Below the pieces are notes generated by a model that was not told where the DNA came from, ran no database searches, and worked only from the letters and a program-made list of their open reading frames with translations. A program made the position numbers and the translations under genes. A stretch of 64,000 bases of DNA from Notospermus geniculatus (Eukaryota > Nemertea > Pilidiophora > Heteronemertea > Lineidae): positions 267,766-331,765 of the forward strand of contig NMRB01000002.1 in NCBI GenBank assembly GCA_002633025.1, written 5' to 3'. This document shows positions 48,118 through 58,559 of the stretch, piece by piece. The stretch's first letter is position 1, and every line of letters begins with the position of its first letter.

Positions 48118-49377
48118 GGGGGTTATTCACTAAGCCCACGCTAATTTTTGCGTTGCGTGGAGTTAGCGTAGCGTTTGCGCGGACTTTGCGGGATCGCTAA
48201 CTTGGCGTGGCGTAGTATTCACAAAACCCCCCGCAAACTCCACGCTTACGCAACGCTATTAGCGGACACGCAAACCGACATAATTGACCATTAACTGATT
48301 ACGGCCTTCTCCGGATCTTAGTCGTTTGAACTCGCCGCTATAGGGTATAGTTGGCCTACAGTTGTACCAGCAGGTATAGCAGCATCATGGAGGCCCCCGT
48401 CGCGATCGTATCAAAAAGGAAGGCGCGTTTTACGGAACTAGCCGTCTCCGTACTCGTCGATAACGTTGAAAAACATTACCATATCCCGTACCTCTAGTAA
48501 GTTTACCTGAATGCGATTGGCTCACACCGCGTGACCATGAGGTACTTTGGCATGTCGACCGCTCTGACGTCACTAAAGGTGCGACATTTTCATGAAATGT
48601 CGACCGACAAAGGCCGCCGCTTTTTTCACTCTATCGGTTCGCAAGTTCGAACGTCCATAGAACAAATGCAGACTCTTCAAACGGAAAAATACCACTCACA
48701 ATCTCATTTTTGGCAGTGAGCAGTAGCCTTGATGCAAAATGGTTGACTCAATGCGTCCCAAATTCTTAGCCGGAGAAGGTCGGCACACCCTAATTTTGAA
48801 GTGATTCTAATTGTTCATAAAAGAAATTGTTTTCAATCAACTCGACTTTTGGTGCGGGATAAAAAATGCTGCCCTCCATGGAGGGTGCAATGTCGCCCTT
48901 CGCCTCTGGAGACATTGCATCCCGCGGGGGGGGGGGGCATTTCGGTATGTCACCCTCCATGGCGGGCAAATTTTTCTATAAGATCTAAATTCAGTTTGCG
49001 GTGCGATGTCACCTTAAATCAAGTCAACGACTTCCAAGATCACCGGGCGTGGCATGCGATTCCTTTTTAATGAATCCGTGTCATCGTATAATATCTAGAG
49101 TGTTTTATTCCATCTCGGAATATCGTATAATTTCGACGGATTTGTCGGCGAGTATCTTCCTCTGCTACGAGTAACAAAGCCATTTTTATAAAGAGACAGG
49201 CTTGCGTGGCGTTTGCGGGACCTTTTCCGGAGACGCAAAATATTCTCATTAGCGGGCTGAATTGCGCACTCTTGCTAACTAGCGTGGCCTTTGTGAAACA
49301 AGCAGAATAGCGTGCGTTTGGTTTGCGTGCGCTTAGCGGGCCCGCAAACGTCTGCGTGGCTTTAGTGAATAACCCCC
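48118..49377. mobile_element. Nested foldback element with a Myb/SANT-like coding remnant
   Basis: 1260 bases with long inverted arms, opening GGGGGTTATTCACTAA and closing TTAGTGAATAACCCCC. The flanks are CAG at the left and CTG at the right. It lies inside the hAT-like insertion, so it arrived later or travelled with it. Its arms are the reverse of those of 50334-51557. A 36-codon frame at 48387-48497 resembles the start of a Myb/SANT-like domain. Confidence 0.75.
48387..48497 (+). pseudogene. Myb/SANT-like domain fragment within foldback element
   Basis: A 36-residue frame includes KRKARFTELAVSVLVDNVEK before a stop. The pattern Arg-Lys-x-x-Phe-Thr-x-x-x-x-x-x-Leu-Val-x-x-Val-Glu is that of Myb/SANT-like DNA-binding proteins carried by PIF/Harbinger transposons. 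The rest of the domain and any transposase are missing. Short, so uncertain. Confidence 0.4.
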
Positions 49378-50333
49378 CTGATCTAAAATGATATTTTAGC
49401 CTGGGCAATTTTTTTCCTTTGACGGGGTCCAGTGACCCCATCTTTCACAGTTAAATGATGAAATGTTGGCCTCTGCTGTCTGATGCTGTCCGCAGCCTTC
49501 CGTTTGATAACCACCCACGCAAACCACTCGGCCACTGAGGCTCATGCTACAAACTGCGGGGAATCATTAGATACTTTAGTAGGCCTACGTTGCCCAAAAG
49601 CATTGATTATAAAACTTTTTTTCCTGGTAGTGGTTATAAATTAACGTTTTCATCAAGACTATTGAAAAAAAATCCGGCATTGTGATTGTGCGAGATGATA
49701 CCGTACCGGTAACTTCATCTGGCATGTCTTGAATGAAGCTCTCTGATTGGCTGTTTACGACGGTGTGAATAAGATCTGGTTTGGCGTTATTTGCACCGTG
49801 ACGGTACGAATAGCCAGTGCGTTGTAGATAACCGAAAGTTGACCATCGAAACGATCATTCTGAGAGAAAGATGGGCCGAAATGCACGATTGATCAGCATC
49901 CTATTTTCTGATGCACCAAGACAGGTGGGAGGTATCTCAAGTATATCGAGTTGTCGGTTCATTTGCCATGCAAGAAGTCGATCTTTAGTTGAGGAATCCA
50001 TCTATGAAATGGCATAAGAGTATTATCTCTCTGAGAACATCTTTGGAAACAAATATCGCCCAATATTGTTTGATGAGTAGCTATAATTGCACTCCTGAAA
50101 TAATATTTTAAAAAAAGAAACAAACAATTTATAATGATTAAAAAAAATTTATTCGAGGATAAAAAGTTCTTATAACGTGTGCAAATTTCGTAATAAATGT
50201 GACTAAAAGCAACTGCGTGTTAATCGCGGAGTAATATTTACATGTCGTGACGGATACACAAGTGACACTACTAAACTCAAAGTATTGCCATCCACAGAAA
50301 CGGCCAAGAAATCATCTCCGCAAAGAAGAACAG

Positions 50334-51557
50334 GGGGGTTATTCACTAAAGCCACGCAGACGTTTGCGGGCCCGCTAAGCGCACGCAAACCAAACGCACG
50401 CTATTCTGCTTGTTTCACAAAGACCACGCTAGTTAGCAAGACTGCGCAATTCAGCACGCTAATGATAATATTTTGCGTCTCCGAAAAAGGTCCCGCAAAC
50501 GCCACGCAAGCCTGTCGCTGCATAAAAATGACTTTGTTACTAGCTGCAGAGGAAGATACTCGCCGACAAATCCGTCGAAATAGGATATTCCGAGATCTAC
50601 CGATATCTAGGGTGGCCCCCCAAAAACGTGTCGAACTTCAAATCTTGATTTCTCAACAACTGACCATTATGATTCAATGAAATTTGGTACCGTATCGTTT
50701 TAAAAGATGTTTTGTTTAACGTATGAACGATTTTTATGATACCTTTGGTATTAGGGCCGTATCGCTCAATTCAAAAATTATGGTAAAAAATGCGATTCCG
50801 GAATCCGAGAAACGGGTGAATAAAAACATCCCGAATTTAAATTTTAATTTCTCAAAAGCGTTGTACTACAACTCAATGAAATTTCGTCGAATACCACTAA
50901 TATGTGAATATCACCCCAAAGCTTTGGTGTCTAGGCCGTGGCGCTCATTACTAAAACCAATATTGGAATCTAGCGTTTCGATGTTTCGCCAATGGTCTCT
51001 TTATAATATGATCAACGATTACTATGGTTTTTATTTTTGGTACCACAGTCTTAATATCAAAGCTATTGAGTTGAAACTTTCATGTGTTAGAAGCATTGCC
51101 GTGGAACAGTATTGAGTGAATTTTCAGTGGGTTATAATGAATAGTTATTGAGAAATAGAAATTTGAAGTTCGGGGATGGGTTGAAACACGAAACACGACT
51201 ATAATATTTGCGATTTACGAGCACTTCCGATTACGAGTCGAAATTATTCTGCCACAAAGTTATGGCATATTACGATTTGCACACGTCTATCAAATCGTTT
51301 TTATCAAGGATGTCTACAGCGGACAGCAATTCATTCTGGTAGTTGAAGCCGGAGTCGAGTCGGAAAACTGTGCAACCTCTGTAATGGTCAATTATGTCAG
51401 TTTGCGTGCCCGGTAATAGCGTTTTGTAAGCGTGGAGTTTGCGGGGGGTTTTGTGAATACCACGCTACGCCAAGTTAGCGATCCCGCAAAGTCCACGCAA
51501 ACGCTACGCTGACTCCACGCAACGCAAAAATTAGCGTCGGCTTAGTGAATAACCCCC
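50334..51557. mobile_element. 1.2-kb foldback element with CAG target duplication, empty site at 53197
   Basis: It opens GGGGGTTATTCACTAAAGCC and closes GGCTTAGTGAATAACCCCC. CAG flanks both sides (50331-50333 and 51558-51560), and copy 2 has a single CAG at 53197-53199. The arms extend inward several hundred bases (GTCGAACTTCAAAT near 50630 pairs with ATTTGAAGTTCGGG near 51160). The 130-codon frame inside (50723-51115) has no recognisable domain. Confidence 0.85.
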
Positions 51558-51809
51558 CAGATATGGATCTAATGGTCGTGGTCCTTTCATTTTGCAACGA
51601 AAGGAAGGATCGACCGTGCCTTTTTTTCATGTTACGATGATAGAATAAAATCATGATTCATCAGGGGTGTTTTCGCGTTTCAGTGTTACCAAAAATGCGT
51701 AAGCCACTACCTTATGTACATGTATATGTTTGGTGTTACATGAATCGTATTATATCACAGAAACCTACCAACCCATTCGTTACCACAGCTTGATCCTTTC
51801 GTTGGACAG

Positions 51810-51980
51810 TCTATGACAGAGCATACGTTTACTGGCAAAATCACACTGCAGGATTGCCTCCCGACAGCAATACTAAGACTCATTCTGGCCGTGAACAGCA
51901 TTCTGGCTATACGAAGAGCCAGCGAAGTGGAGGAAGAACTGAACGAATATTGTAGGTCTTCGGTGAAGAAGACTTCCTGA
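51810..51980 (+). pseudogene. Duplicate of the last exon of paralogue B
   Basis: Starts at Ser-Met-Thr of the last exon and runs in frame to the same stop and KKTS end; changes include a Lys to Glu and a Cys to Tyr. The first seven codons and the original acceptor are missing. The sequence just upstream (GATCCTTTCGTTGGACAG) ends in AG and could act as an acceptor in the same phase, so use as an alternative last exon is possible but unproven. Confidence 0.7.
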
Positions 51981-52155
51981 CTTTGTTCTAGGTTTGAGCA
52001 CGGTTCATGTTGAATTACATCACAGCAAATAAACTATTGCCGGTTTCTGGTCATAGCCTTCAATTAATAAGTGTTGTTTGCCAAGTTCTGTTGCTAAGTA
52101 ACATGTAAACACGTGTCGTCGAAGTCAACCTTACTTCAACAAGGCAAAATGCCAG

Positions 52156-52282
52156 GGCCGACCGAATCGAAACTCCGATAGCACTAACAGGGCCTAACAG
52201 AGAAACTCTGTAATGGTAAAAGGCATTGCATACCTCTCTGTTAGGCCCTGTTAGTGCTATCGGAGTTTCGATTCGGTCGGCC
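52156..52282. mobile_element. 127-bp MITE with CAG target duplication, empty site at 47521
   Basis: Perfect ends GGCCGACCGAATCGAAACTC and its complement; the stem extends through GATAGCACTAACAGGGCC. CAG at 52153-52155 and 52283-52285 against one CAG at 47521-47523 in copy 1. The element is almost a perfect hairpin. Confidence 0.88.
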
Positions 52283-53465
52283 CAGGCCTGTACAACAGAC
52301 ACTGTGAAGCGAACACAATACCACAAACCAGAGTATTTACCAGTTGACTGAGCACAATCGGGATTAGCTATAGGCTCATGGAAAGTAAACCACTTTACCC
52401 TAACATCATTAGGTAACTGCGAACTGCGACATGGATTATTTACCACTGACCTGTGAGGTTTTCAACCTTGTTATTTTGCCCATGTTGAAGTAAGACTGAC
52501 TTCGACTCTACAAGCAAAACACATCGCGAACTCTGGCCTGCCGAACGAAATCAATGCTTTGGGGCCGACAAGAACTTTAGAACAGTCACCAGCAGGCATG
52601 GTAACCGCGAATGTCGGTTTGTAAATAACCGAAAGTTGACCATCGAAACGATCATTCTGAGAGAAAGATGGGCCGAAATGCACGATTGATCAGCATCCTA
52701 TTTTCTGATGCACCAAGACAGGTGGGAGGTTGATCTCAAGTATATCGAGTTGTCGGTTCATTTGCCATGCAAGAAGTCGATCTTTAGTTGAGGAATCCAT
52801 CTATGAAATGGCATAAGAGTATTATCTCTCTGAGAACATCTTGGGAACAAATATCGCCCAATATTGTTTGATGAGTAGCTATAATTGCACTCCTGAAATA
52901 ATATTTTAAAAAAAGAAACAAACAATTTATAATGATTAAAAAAATTTATTCGAGGATAAAAAGTTCTTATAACGTGTGCAAATTTCGTAATAAATGTGAC
53001 TAAAAGCAACTGCGTGTTAATCGCGGAGTAATATTTACATGTCGTGACGGATACAAATGTGACTAAAAGCAACTGCGTGTTAATCGCGGAATAATATTTA
53101 CATTTACATGTCGTGACGGATACACAAGTGACACTACTAAACTCAAAGTATTGCCATCCACAGAAACGGCCAAGAAATCATCTCCGCAAAGAAGAGCAGA
53201 TATGGATCTAATGGTCGTGGTCCTTTCATTTTGCAACGAAAGGAAGGATCGCCCGTGCCTTTTTTTCATGTTACGATGATAGAATAAAATCATGATTCAT
53301 CAGGGGTGTTTTCGCGTTTCAGTGTTACCAAAAATGCGTAAGCCACTACATGTATAATATATGTTTGGTGTTACATGAATCGTATTATATCACAGAAACC
53401 TACCAACCCATTCGTTACCACAGCTTGATCCTTTCGTTGGACAGGGACATCGTGATCATTTTATT

Positions 53466-53865
53466 GGTTTCGCAAATCTGACGAAACACGAAGTACGAAA
53501 TACGACATTGGACTTCACTTCCAGGACCTGGAGATGGATAGTGGCACAAATGTCCCTGCTGCCAGTGCATCTTTTAGCATATCATGTAAGACCGAGAGAA
53601 TTATGGTGCATCTTGAATTTTTAAATTTCCACTTCGTATCTACGAAGTAAATTCCACTTCGTATCTACGAAGTCGAAACGAAAGATAATTTTTTAAAATT
53701 TAATATACATCGTAACTTTATCGGTCTAACGTGTCATACGCTAAAAGACGTTCTTGCAGCAGGCGATATTTGTGGTACCAACCATCTCCTGAAATACGCT
53801 TACGTCATTGAAATGAAGTCCAGTTTCTTATTTCGTACTTTGTGTTTCGTCAGATTAGCGAAACC
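53466..53865. mobile_element. Foldback repeat of about 400 bp
   Basis: The left arm GGTTTCGCAAATCTGACGAA pairs with TTCGTCAGATTAGCGAAACC at the right; ACACGAAGTACGAAATA also pairs. Inside are two short direct copies of TTCCACTTCGTATCTACGAA. No target duplication was resolved. Confidence 0.6.
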
Positions 53866-53941
53866 TCACTAATGTTATGATCCATCAGTGTTATCACAGC
53901 ATCGGCGATCGTTTGGTGTTTGTCCGCGGAAATCTTCGGGT

Positions 53942-55171
53942 TTACGAAATATGCGCTACCTGGGTATGTTGGATTGGCGGTACAGAAAAAATAACGCCTC
54001 CTTGTGGATTGACAGCTGATGTTGAGCAGCAGAGCAGCTTGCTTGGTATGACGATCAGGGCGATGCTTATGCCGAAATTCACGAGGACAACCACCAGGAG
54101 GCCGACATTCACCCAGATGACGGACTGAAATGTACAAAATGAACAAGTGACAGTATAAGAGTCCCGCAGTTAACTTGTCATGAAGCTGACTACATTGCGG
54201 AATAAAGTTCTACAGAAAATAGATACTGTTTATTGGTGTATCAAATTGAAACAGATCATGTACGTCATCAAAGTTTGATGTCACTTTGATGTGATTAATT
54301 GGGCAAAACATAACGGTTAGTGTAGGCCAATACGGTACTGCAAAGGATCCGCCTATATCACTCATTCGGCGAATGCTTTTAAAACAGCCTTAGCTTGGAT
54401 ACTTACATATCCTATTTCCTCGAGTCCCCACAACTTCAATAGTTGACCATAGCTAATGGAAGTGCCACGGAGGATGAGCTGAAAGAACGAAAACTAAATG
54501 AAATTGAATGTTTTCGCATTGACGATGTTGAAAATGATCTGCTTGTAGCGCGTTACAACGTCATTAGACTTCATTTCGTCTCAAGATACAAAACTGACGT
54601 TTCTAGGCCCGGAGTGATTTCGCCTTACCTGCGCAAAAGCCATTATGAGGCTGATACAAGCCGTGATGAGTAGCCCGATGGCAATCCCTTTTGTACGTTG
54701 CTTCCTGGCGCTAATTATCCCGAATATTCCAGGGATGAGATGCAAAATGAAGGCGGCGCAGAACTCAGGGTAGAATTCGCTGGTTAATCCTATTCCGATA
54801 AAGGCAGCGATATTCACCGCGGCTATTATAACCATAATGATGGCTGGAACCTTGGACTGTGGAGTGCTCCAGTCCGTCCTCTCGTTTGAAATAGGCCGCT
54901 GTCCTTGGTTTAGAACTATCACTGTTGGACCCTGGTTTGCCGCAAAAGACGGCTGAGGATATGGTTGTCCTGGCGCTTGTTGGACATACATTGGTGACTG
55001 TCCATACTGCGGTGGTTGCGAGGATAACGGCTGAGGATATAGTTGTACTGGCGCTTGTTGGACATACATTGGTGACTGCCCATACTGCGGTGGTTGCCCG
55101 TGCGGTGCATGGGGCACTTGTCCATGAACAGTCTTCTCGCCTTGGATATGTGAAGTCTGGCCGTTTTCCAT
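53942..55171 (-). CDS. Proline-rich four-TM protein, possibly MS4A/CD20-like
   Basis: Exons 55171-54629, 54478-54407 and 54124-53942, all phase 0; 265 residues. The first 95 or so residues are rich in Pro, Gln and Tyr, with two copies of a 25-residue unit (QPPQYGQSPMYVQQAP, then PQP). Four hydrophobic segments follow: IIMVIIAAVNIAAFIGIG; FCAAFILHLIPGIFGIISA; GIAIGLLITACISLIMAFA; and WVNVGLLVVVLVNFGISIAL. Cysteines follow the last segment. A Pro-rich N-terminus and four segments with a short third-to-fourth loop recall MS4A/CD20-like proteins, but I do not see a decisive signature, so the family call is inference. The start codon follows a CAG acceptor closely, so a non-coding first exon is likely. 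A partial second copy of the first exon lies upstream at 55520-55783. Confidence 0.7.
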
Positions 55172-56130
55172 GGTCACTGAAAGCAGAAAGACGTCGGTCG
55201 AATTCGAATCTCTCCTGAAACTGCTTCTGGTATATCCATGACACCATTTCAATTGTTTTGGCATTTCCATTTCGTATCCGATAAAGGCAGCGATATTCAC
55301 CGCCGCTATTATAACCATAATGATGGCTGGGACCTTGGGACCTTTCCATTTCGTGTCCAGTTGAATTAATGATAGGACGTGTTATTAGATAGGCCTATTT
55401 CGCTACCTACTACGTCGAAATTAGTGCCCGTCACCTACTCAAGGGATAGGCCTACTGCATGTGTGACAATCAAGGATAAATATCAAGAAGTCAACTATTC
55501 CAGAAACTTGCACTAAATNGTTTAGAACTATCACTGTTGGACCCTGGTTTGCCGCAAAAGACGGCTGAGGATATGGTTGTCCTGGCGCTTGTTGGACATA
55601 CATTGGTGACTGTCCATACTGCGGTGGTTGCGAGGATAACGGCTGAGGATATAGTTGTACTGGCGCTTGTTGGACATACATTGGCGACTGCCCATACTGC
55701 GGTGGTTGCCCGTGCGGTGCATGGGGCACTTGTCCATGAACAGTCTTCTCGCCTTGGATATGTGAAGTCTGGCCGTTTTCCATGGTCACTGAAAGCAGAA
55801 AGACGTCGGTCGAATTCGAATCTCTCCTGAAACTGCTTCTGGTATATCCAGGACACCATTTCAATAGTTTTGGCATTTCCATTTCGTATCCGATAAAGGC
55901 AGCGATATTCACCGCCGCTATTATAACCATAATGATGGCTGGGACCTTGGGACCTTTCCATTTCGTGTCCAGTTGAATTAATGATAGGACGTGTTAGATA
56001 GGCCTATTTCGCTACCTACTACGTCGAAATTAGTGCCCGTCACCTACTCAAGGGATAGGCCTACTGCATGTGTGACAATCAAGGATAAATATCAAGAAGT
56101 CGTCAACTATTCCAGAAACTTGCACTAAAT
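54908..56130. repeat. 611-bp tandem duplication of the MS4A-like 5' exon, joined by an N
   Basis: 54908-55518 and 55520-56130 are nearly identical and separated by one N at 55519. Each holds the start of the Pro-rich exon (second ATG at 55783) and a copy of the sequence encoding the first membrane segment (55279-55334 and about 55891-55946), itself also present in the gene at 54796-54853. The N suggests an assembler join, so an artefact is possible. Confidence 0.85.
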
Positions 56131-56174
56131 TTTCGACCCCAAGCGGGGTCTTCCTCAGGCACTTTTCAGTTGGA
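56129..56174 (-). repeat. Dispersed hairpin motif, second copy
   Basis: Minus strand: GTGCCTGAGGAAGACCCC, loop GCTT, GGGGTCGAAAATTT. Same motif as 10591-10634, including AACTG-rich sequence before it. It directly follows the end of the tandem repeat at 56130. Confidence 0.4.
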
Positions 56175-57034
56175 GAGACCAAAAAAGACTGACAATCAAA
56201 GGCAGACATCACGTACACCCAGCCGGCCTACATGGAATTCAACACGTTCATATTCAGGTAGGCCTATAATGAGGCCCGTCATCAAGACAAGCAAAACCTG
56301 ACTACGCGTCTGCCAGGGACGGGGGATTGGAACCGCCGCATCGGATTCAGAAAATAGGCCTACTCACCTTCTTTCCTTCACGTATTCCTCTTAAGAAAAA
56401 CCTTTATAGATTTATACTTCAACCCAGTAGAAATATATTTCGTGTTTTTCCTCATTAAACGACGAAGCCGAACTGCGTCACAACATGACCATGGCAATAT
56501 GAATTGGTTGCGTATTTCAAGTAATGACCGCGCGCCAACATGTCAGGTCAGAGAGACTCCCTAGTGAGACCAAAACCAAACTTGGAGGAATCAAGGACCA
56601 AAGGACACCCGTCGTCCTTAATTTTGAAGAGTGATGGAATTTTACTGCTTGTTGGTGCTTTCTCAGCATGCTAATAATAGTAAGCGAAACATCATGACGA
56701 CACGGCTTTTTCGCGCGCGCTGTGCGGCAACCGAGAACAGGAGGTGCACTAATGCTCAACATGTTTGGAATCACAGCCGCAGTATAGGTGGTAAATGGGG
56801 AACGCTGGAATTTGTTTACCACAGTTTATTTGTCCGCTGGTTAGCCAGGCCTATTGACTCATGACCTGCCCACGCGTCTGCATTTTGTTCCCGCCTCTGC
56901 CTTTCCGCCCGCGGCGCCGCGGCAGTGAGCGGTAAGAACGAGAAACAATCTGCCAACCAGACTGATCGTCTATCCGCATTTACGGAGCGGCTCAAGGACA
57001 GGCAACCAGTCTACTGCATAACAACATAAACAAT
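56175..57034. other. Intergenic, TMEM17 upstream region
   Basis: GC-rich sequence around 56880-56930 (several GCGC/CGCCG) suggests a CpG-type promoter. GGCAAC at 57001-57006 matches half of an RFX X-box; the other half is not apparent. No coding gene was seen. Confidence 0.4.
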
Positions 57035-58219
57035 ATGGCGGACACGCTTCGAAAAACTGTGACTAAGTTCACTGACGTAGTGTTTCCAGTGTCAAAGACG
57101 ACGCGCGAAAGTTCACAACATCATGCATTGCGAGCAGGTATATTGATCTACGTTTTCACATGTACAATTGTTCTTTCGATGTCGCCGTTGTTCTGCTAGA
57201 GCGGCCTTTTCCTTATTGACAAAAATCCCTTATCTGTTTTCGGACAAATACACAGGTCCGCGCGTACATATTGTCACGGGTGCCGATTGTCGGAAAAATA
57301 CATGTTGATGTAATAGCCACCACTAAAGTATACACATGTCTACTAGCCTACAGTTGATTGTATATCTTTCATAGGTAACGATTATGTCTCCAGTCTACCC
57401 CTGCAGATGGCATTTTACTTTAACGGTTTCTTCTTTCCATTTTGGATTGGAGGCACAATCCTTGGGATGTACGTGAAGGTAGGCTAAATGTCGAATTTGC
57501 ATTCCATGATGGAAAACACCAGTCAATTTCTGTATTCAAACAAGCCACCGGAGAGTAAATCTTTCTCATTTATCAATCATTTCCTCAACAAATAATACTC
57601 GGCTAATTGATTCATTCATCCTTATAGTCTATTAGACCATATGTCTTTCTTTTTCAGTATACCTATCTCAGCATCCTGTACAAAATCATCCAAATAGCTG
57701 TAATAGCACTGGTCTTCATTGTGGAGATAATACGCCTTTATATTGGTTATGTTGGAAACCTGACTGAAAAGGTAAGAATGGGTTTTATAAAGCGAATTAC
57801 TAGGAAGCCAACAGCATGAACAAATTGATATAGGTCAAAGTCATTCAGGGAAGAGTTCATTTCATTGGTAAATTTGTTCACCCATTTAGTGTAAATCTTT
57901 TTTTCAGGTACCAGAGCTGGCTGGTTCTTGGCTATTGACTATTTTGATCAGTACACCTCTGACATTAGTACTCCTTTTGAATGAGGGTGCATACGTCCTG
58001 CCACCAGAGAGAGCAGTCAACATTATCCAGTGTGGCTTTCTCCTCATTGAAATCATCGCTGGCTATTTTGCTATCCGTGCCATGGTGAACTTACAAGTCG
58101 CTAAGTTCCATTTAAAGCAGTTTTATGACCTGGAAGATTTAGATAGAAATGACGGACTTGACTATTATGAGAACAATGGAGCTGTGTCTAAGAGGCACAC
58201 CGGTGCATCCAGAGCATGA
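57035..58219 (+). CDS. TMEM17: TMEM17, ciliary transition-zone membrane protein
   Basis: Exons 57035-57137, 57375-57478, 57658-57771 and 57908-58219; 210 residues with consistent phases. Matching signature: VSSLPLQMAFYFN, YKIIQIAVIALVFIVE, LYIGYVGNLTEKVPELAG and MVNLQVAKFHLKQF. Vertebrate TMEM17 is about 198 residues with the same four membrane segments and the conserved LYLGYVGNL-EKVPELAGFWLL block. The family is part of the MKS/tectonic complex that gates the cilium. The start follows ACAATATGGCG. A short charged N-terminus (MADTLRKTVTKF) precedes the first segment. The gene converges with paralogue C. Confidence 0.95.
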
Positions 58220-58537
58220 ATTCAGTTCAGGACTGGGAGTTGTCCGCATGAAGCATTGAGAGGGGAAAAGGAAATTTTGTTAAAAAGCCAATGGCTTGAA
58301 TGCAAGGTTTTCATAGAACCAAAGCAGTTGCTGGCTGTATTAAATACTTGCAACTCTGGTGGTTTGGGAGTATGAAGCAGTTTGAAGGGACAAGATCTTT
58401 TGCTGTAGTCTTATAAATCTGCAACAGATAGTATTTGCATCTAGATATGAGAGCATAGCAGAAGTGAAGAAAAAAGGTAAGAGAGACAGATGTAGAAAAT
58501 TATGTAGATACGATTATTTATGAAAAGTTACATTTGT

Positions 58538-58548
58538 AATAAAATAAA
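58538..58548 (+). terminator. Poly(A) signals of TMEM17
   Basis: Two overlapping AATAAA (58538-58543 and 58543-58548), about 320 bases after the TMEM17 stop. Confidence 0.7.
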
Positions 58549-58559
58549 TTATATCGATA

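Larger units (their letters stand above)
47877..49822. mobile_element. hAT-like non-autonomous element, empty site at 52620
   Basis: About 1.95 kb is present only in copy 1. The ends GGCTATTCGTACC and GGTACGAATAGCC are inverted, and TATTCGTACCGTGACGGTG recurs several times beneath the left end, as subterminal repeats do. TGTAAATA (47869-47876) and TGTAGATA (49823-49830) flank it; copy 2 has one TGTAAATA. An 8-base duplication and CAGGG-like ends point to hAT, although the extreme ends do not match perfectly. A second foldback element is nested inside. Confidence 0.65.
46935..53444. repeat. Second tandem duplication, covering the end of paralogue B and its 3' flank
   Basis: Copy 1 is 46935-51809 and copy 2 is 51810-53444. 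Both start TCTATGACAGAGCATACG and end CTTTCGTTGGACAG. Copy 1 is 3.2 kb longer because of three insertions; copy 2 has one insertion and a 68-base internal tandem repeat (about 53000-53125). With those removed the copies have almost the same length. Confidence 0.9.

Noticed and set aside
50723-51115. 130-codon frame inside the foldback element
   Set aside because: Overlaps diverged internal inverted repeats, has no recognisable domain, and the whole element is absent at the empty site in copy 2.
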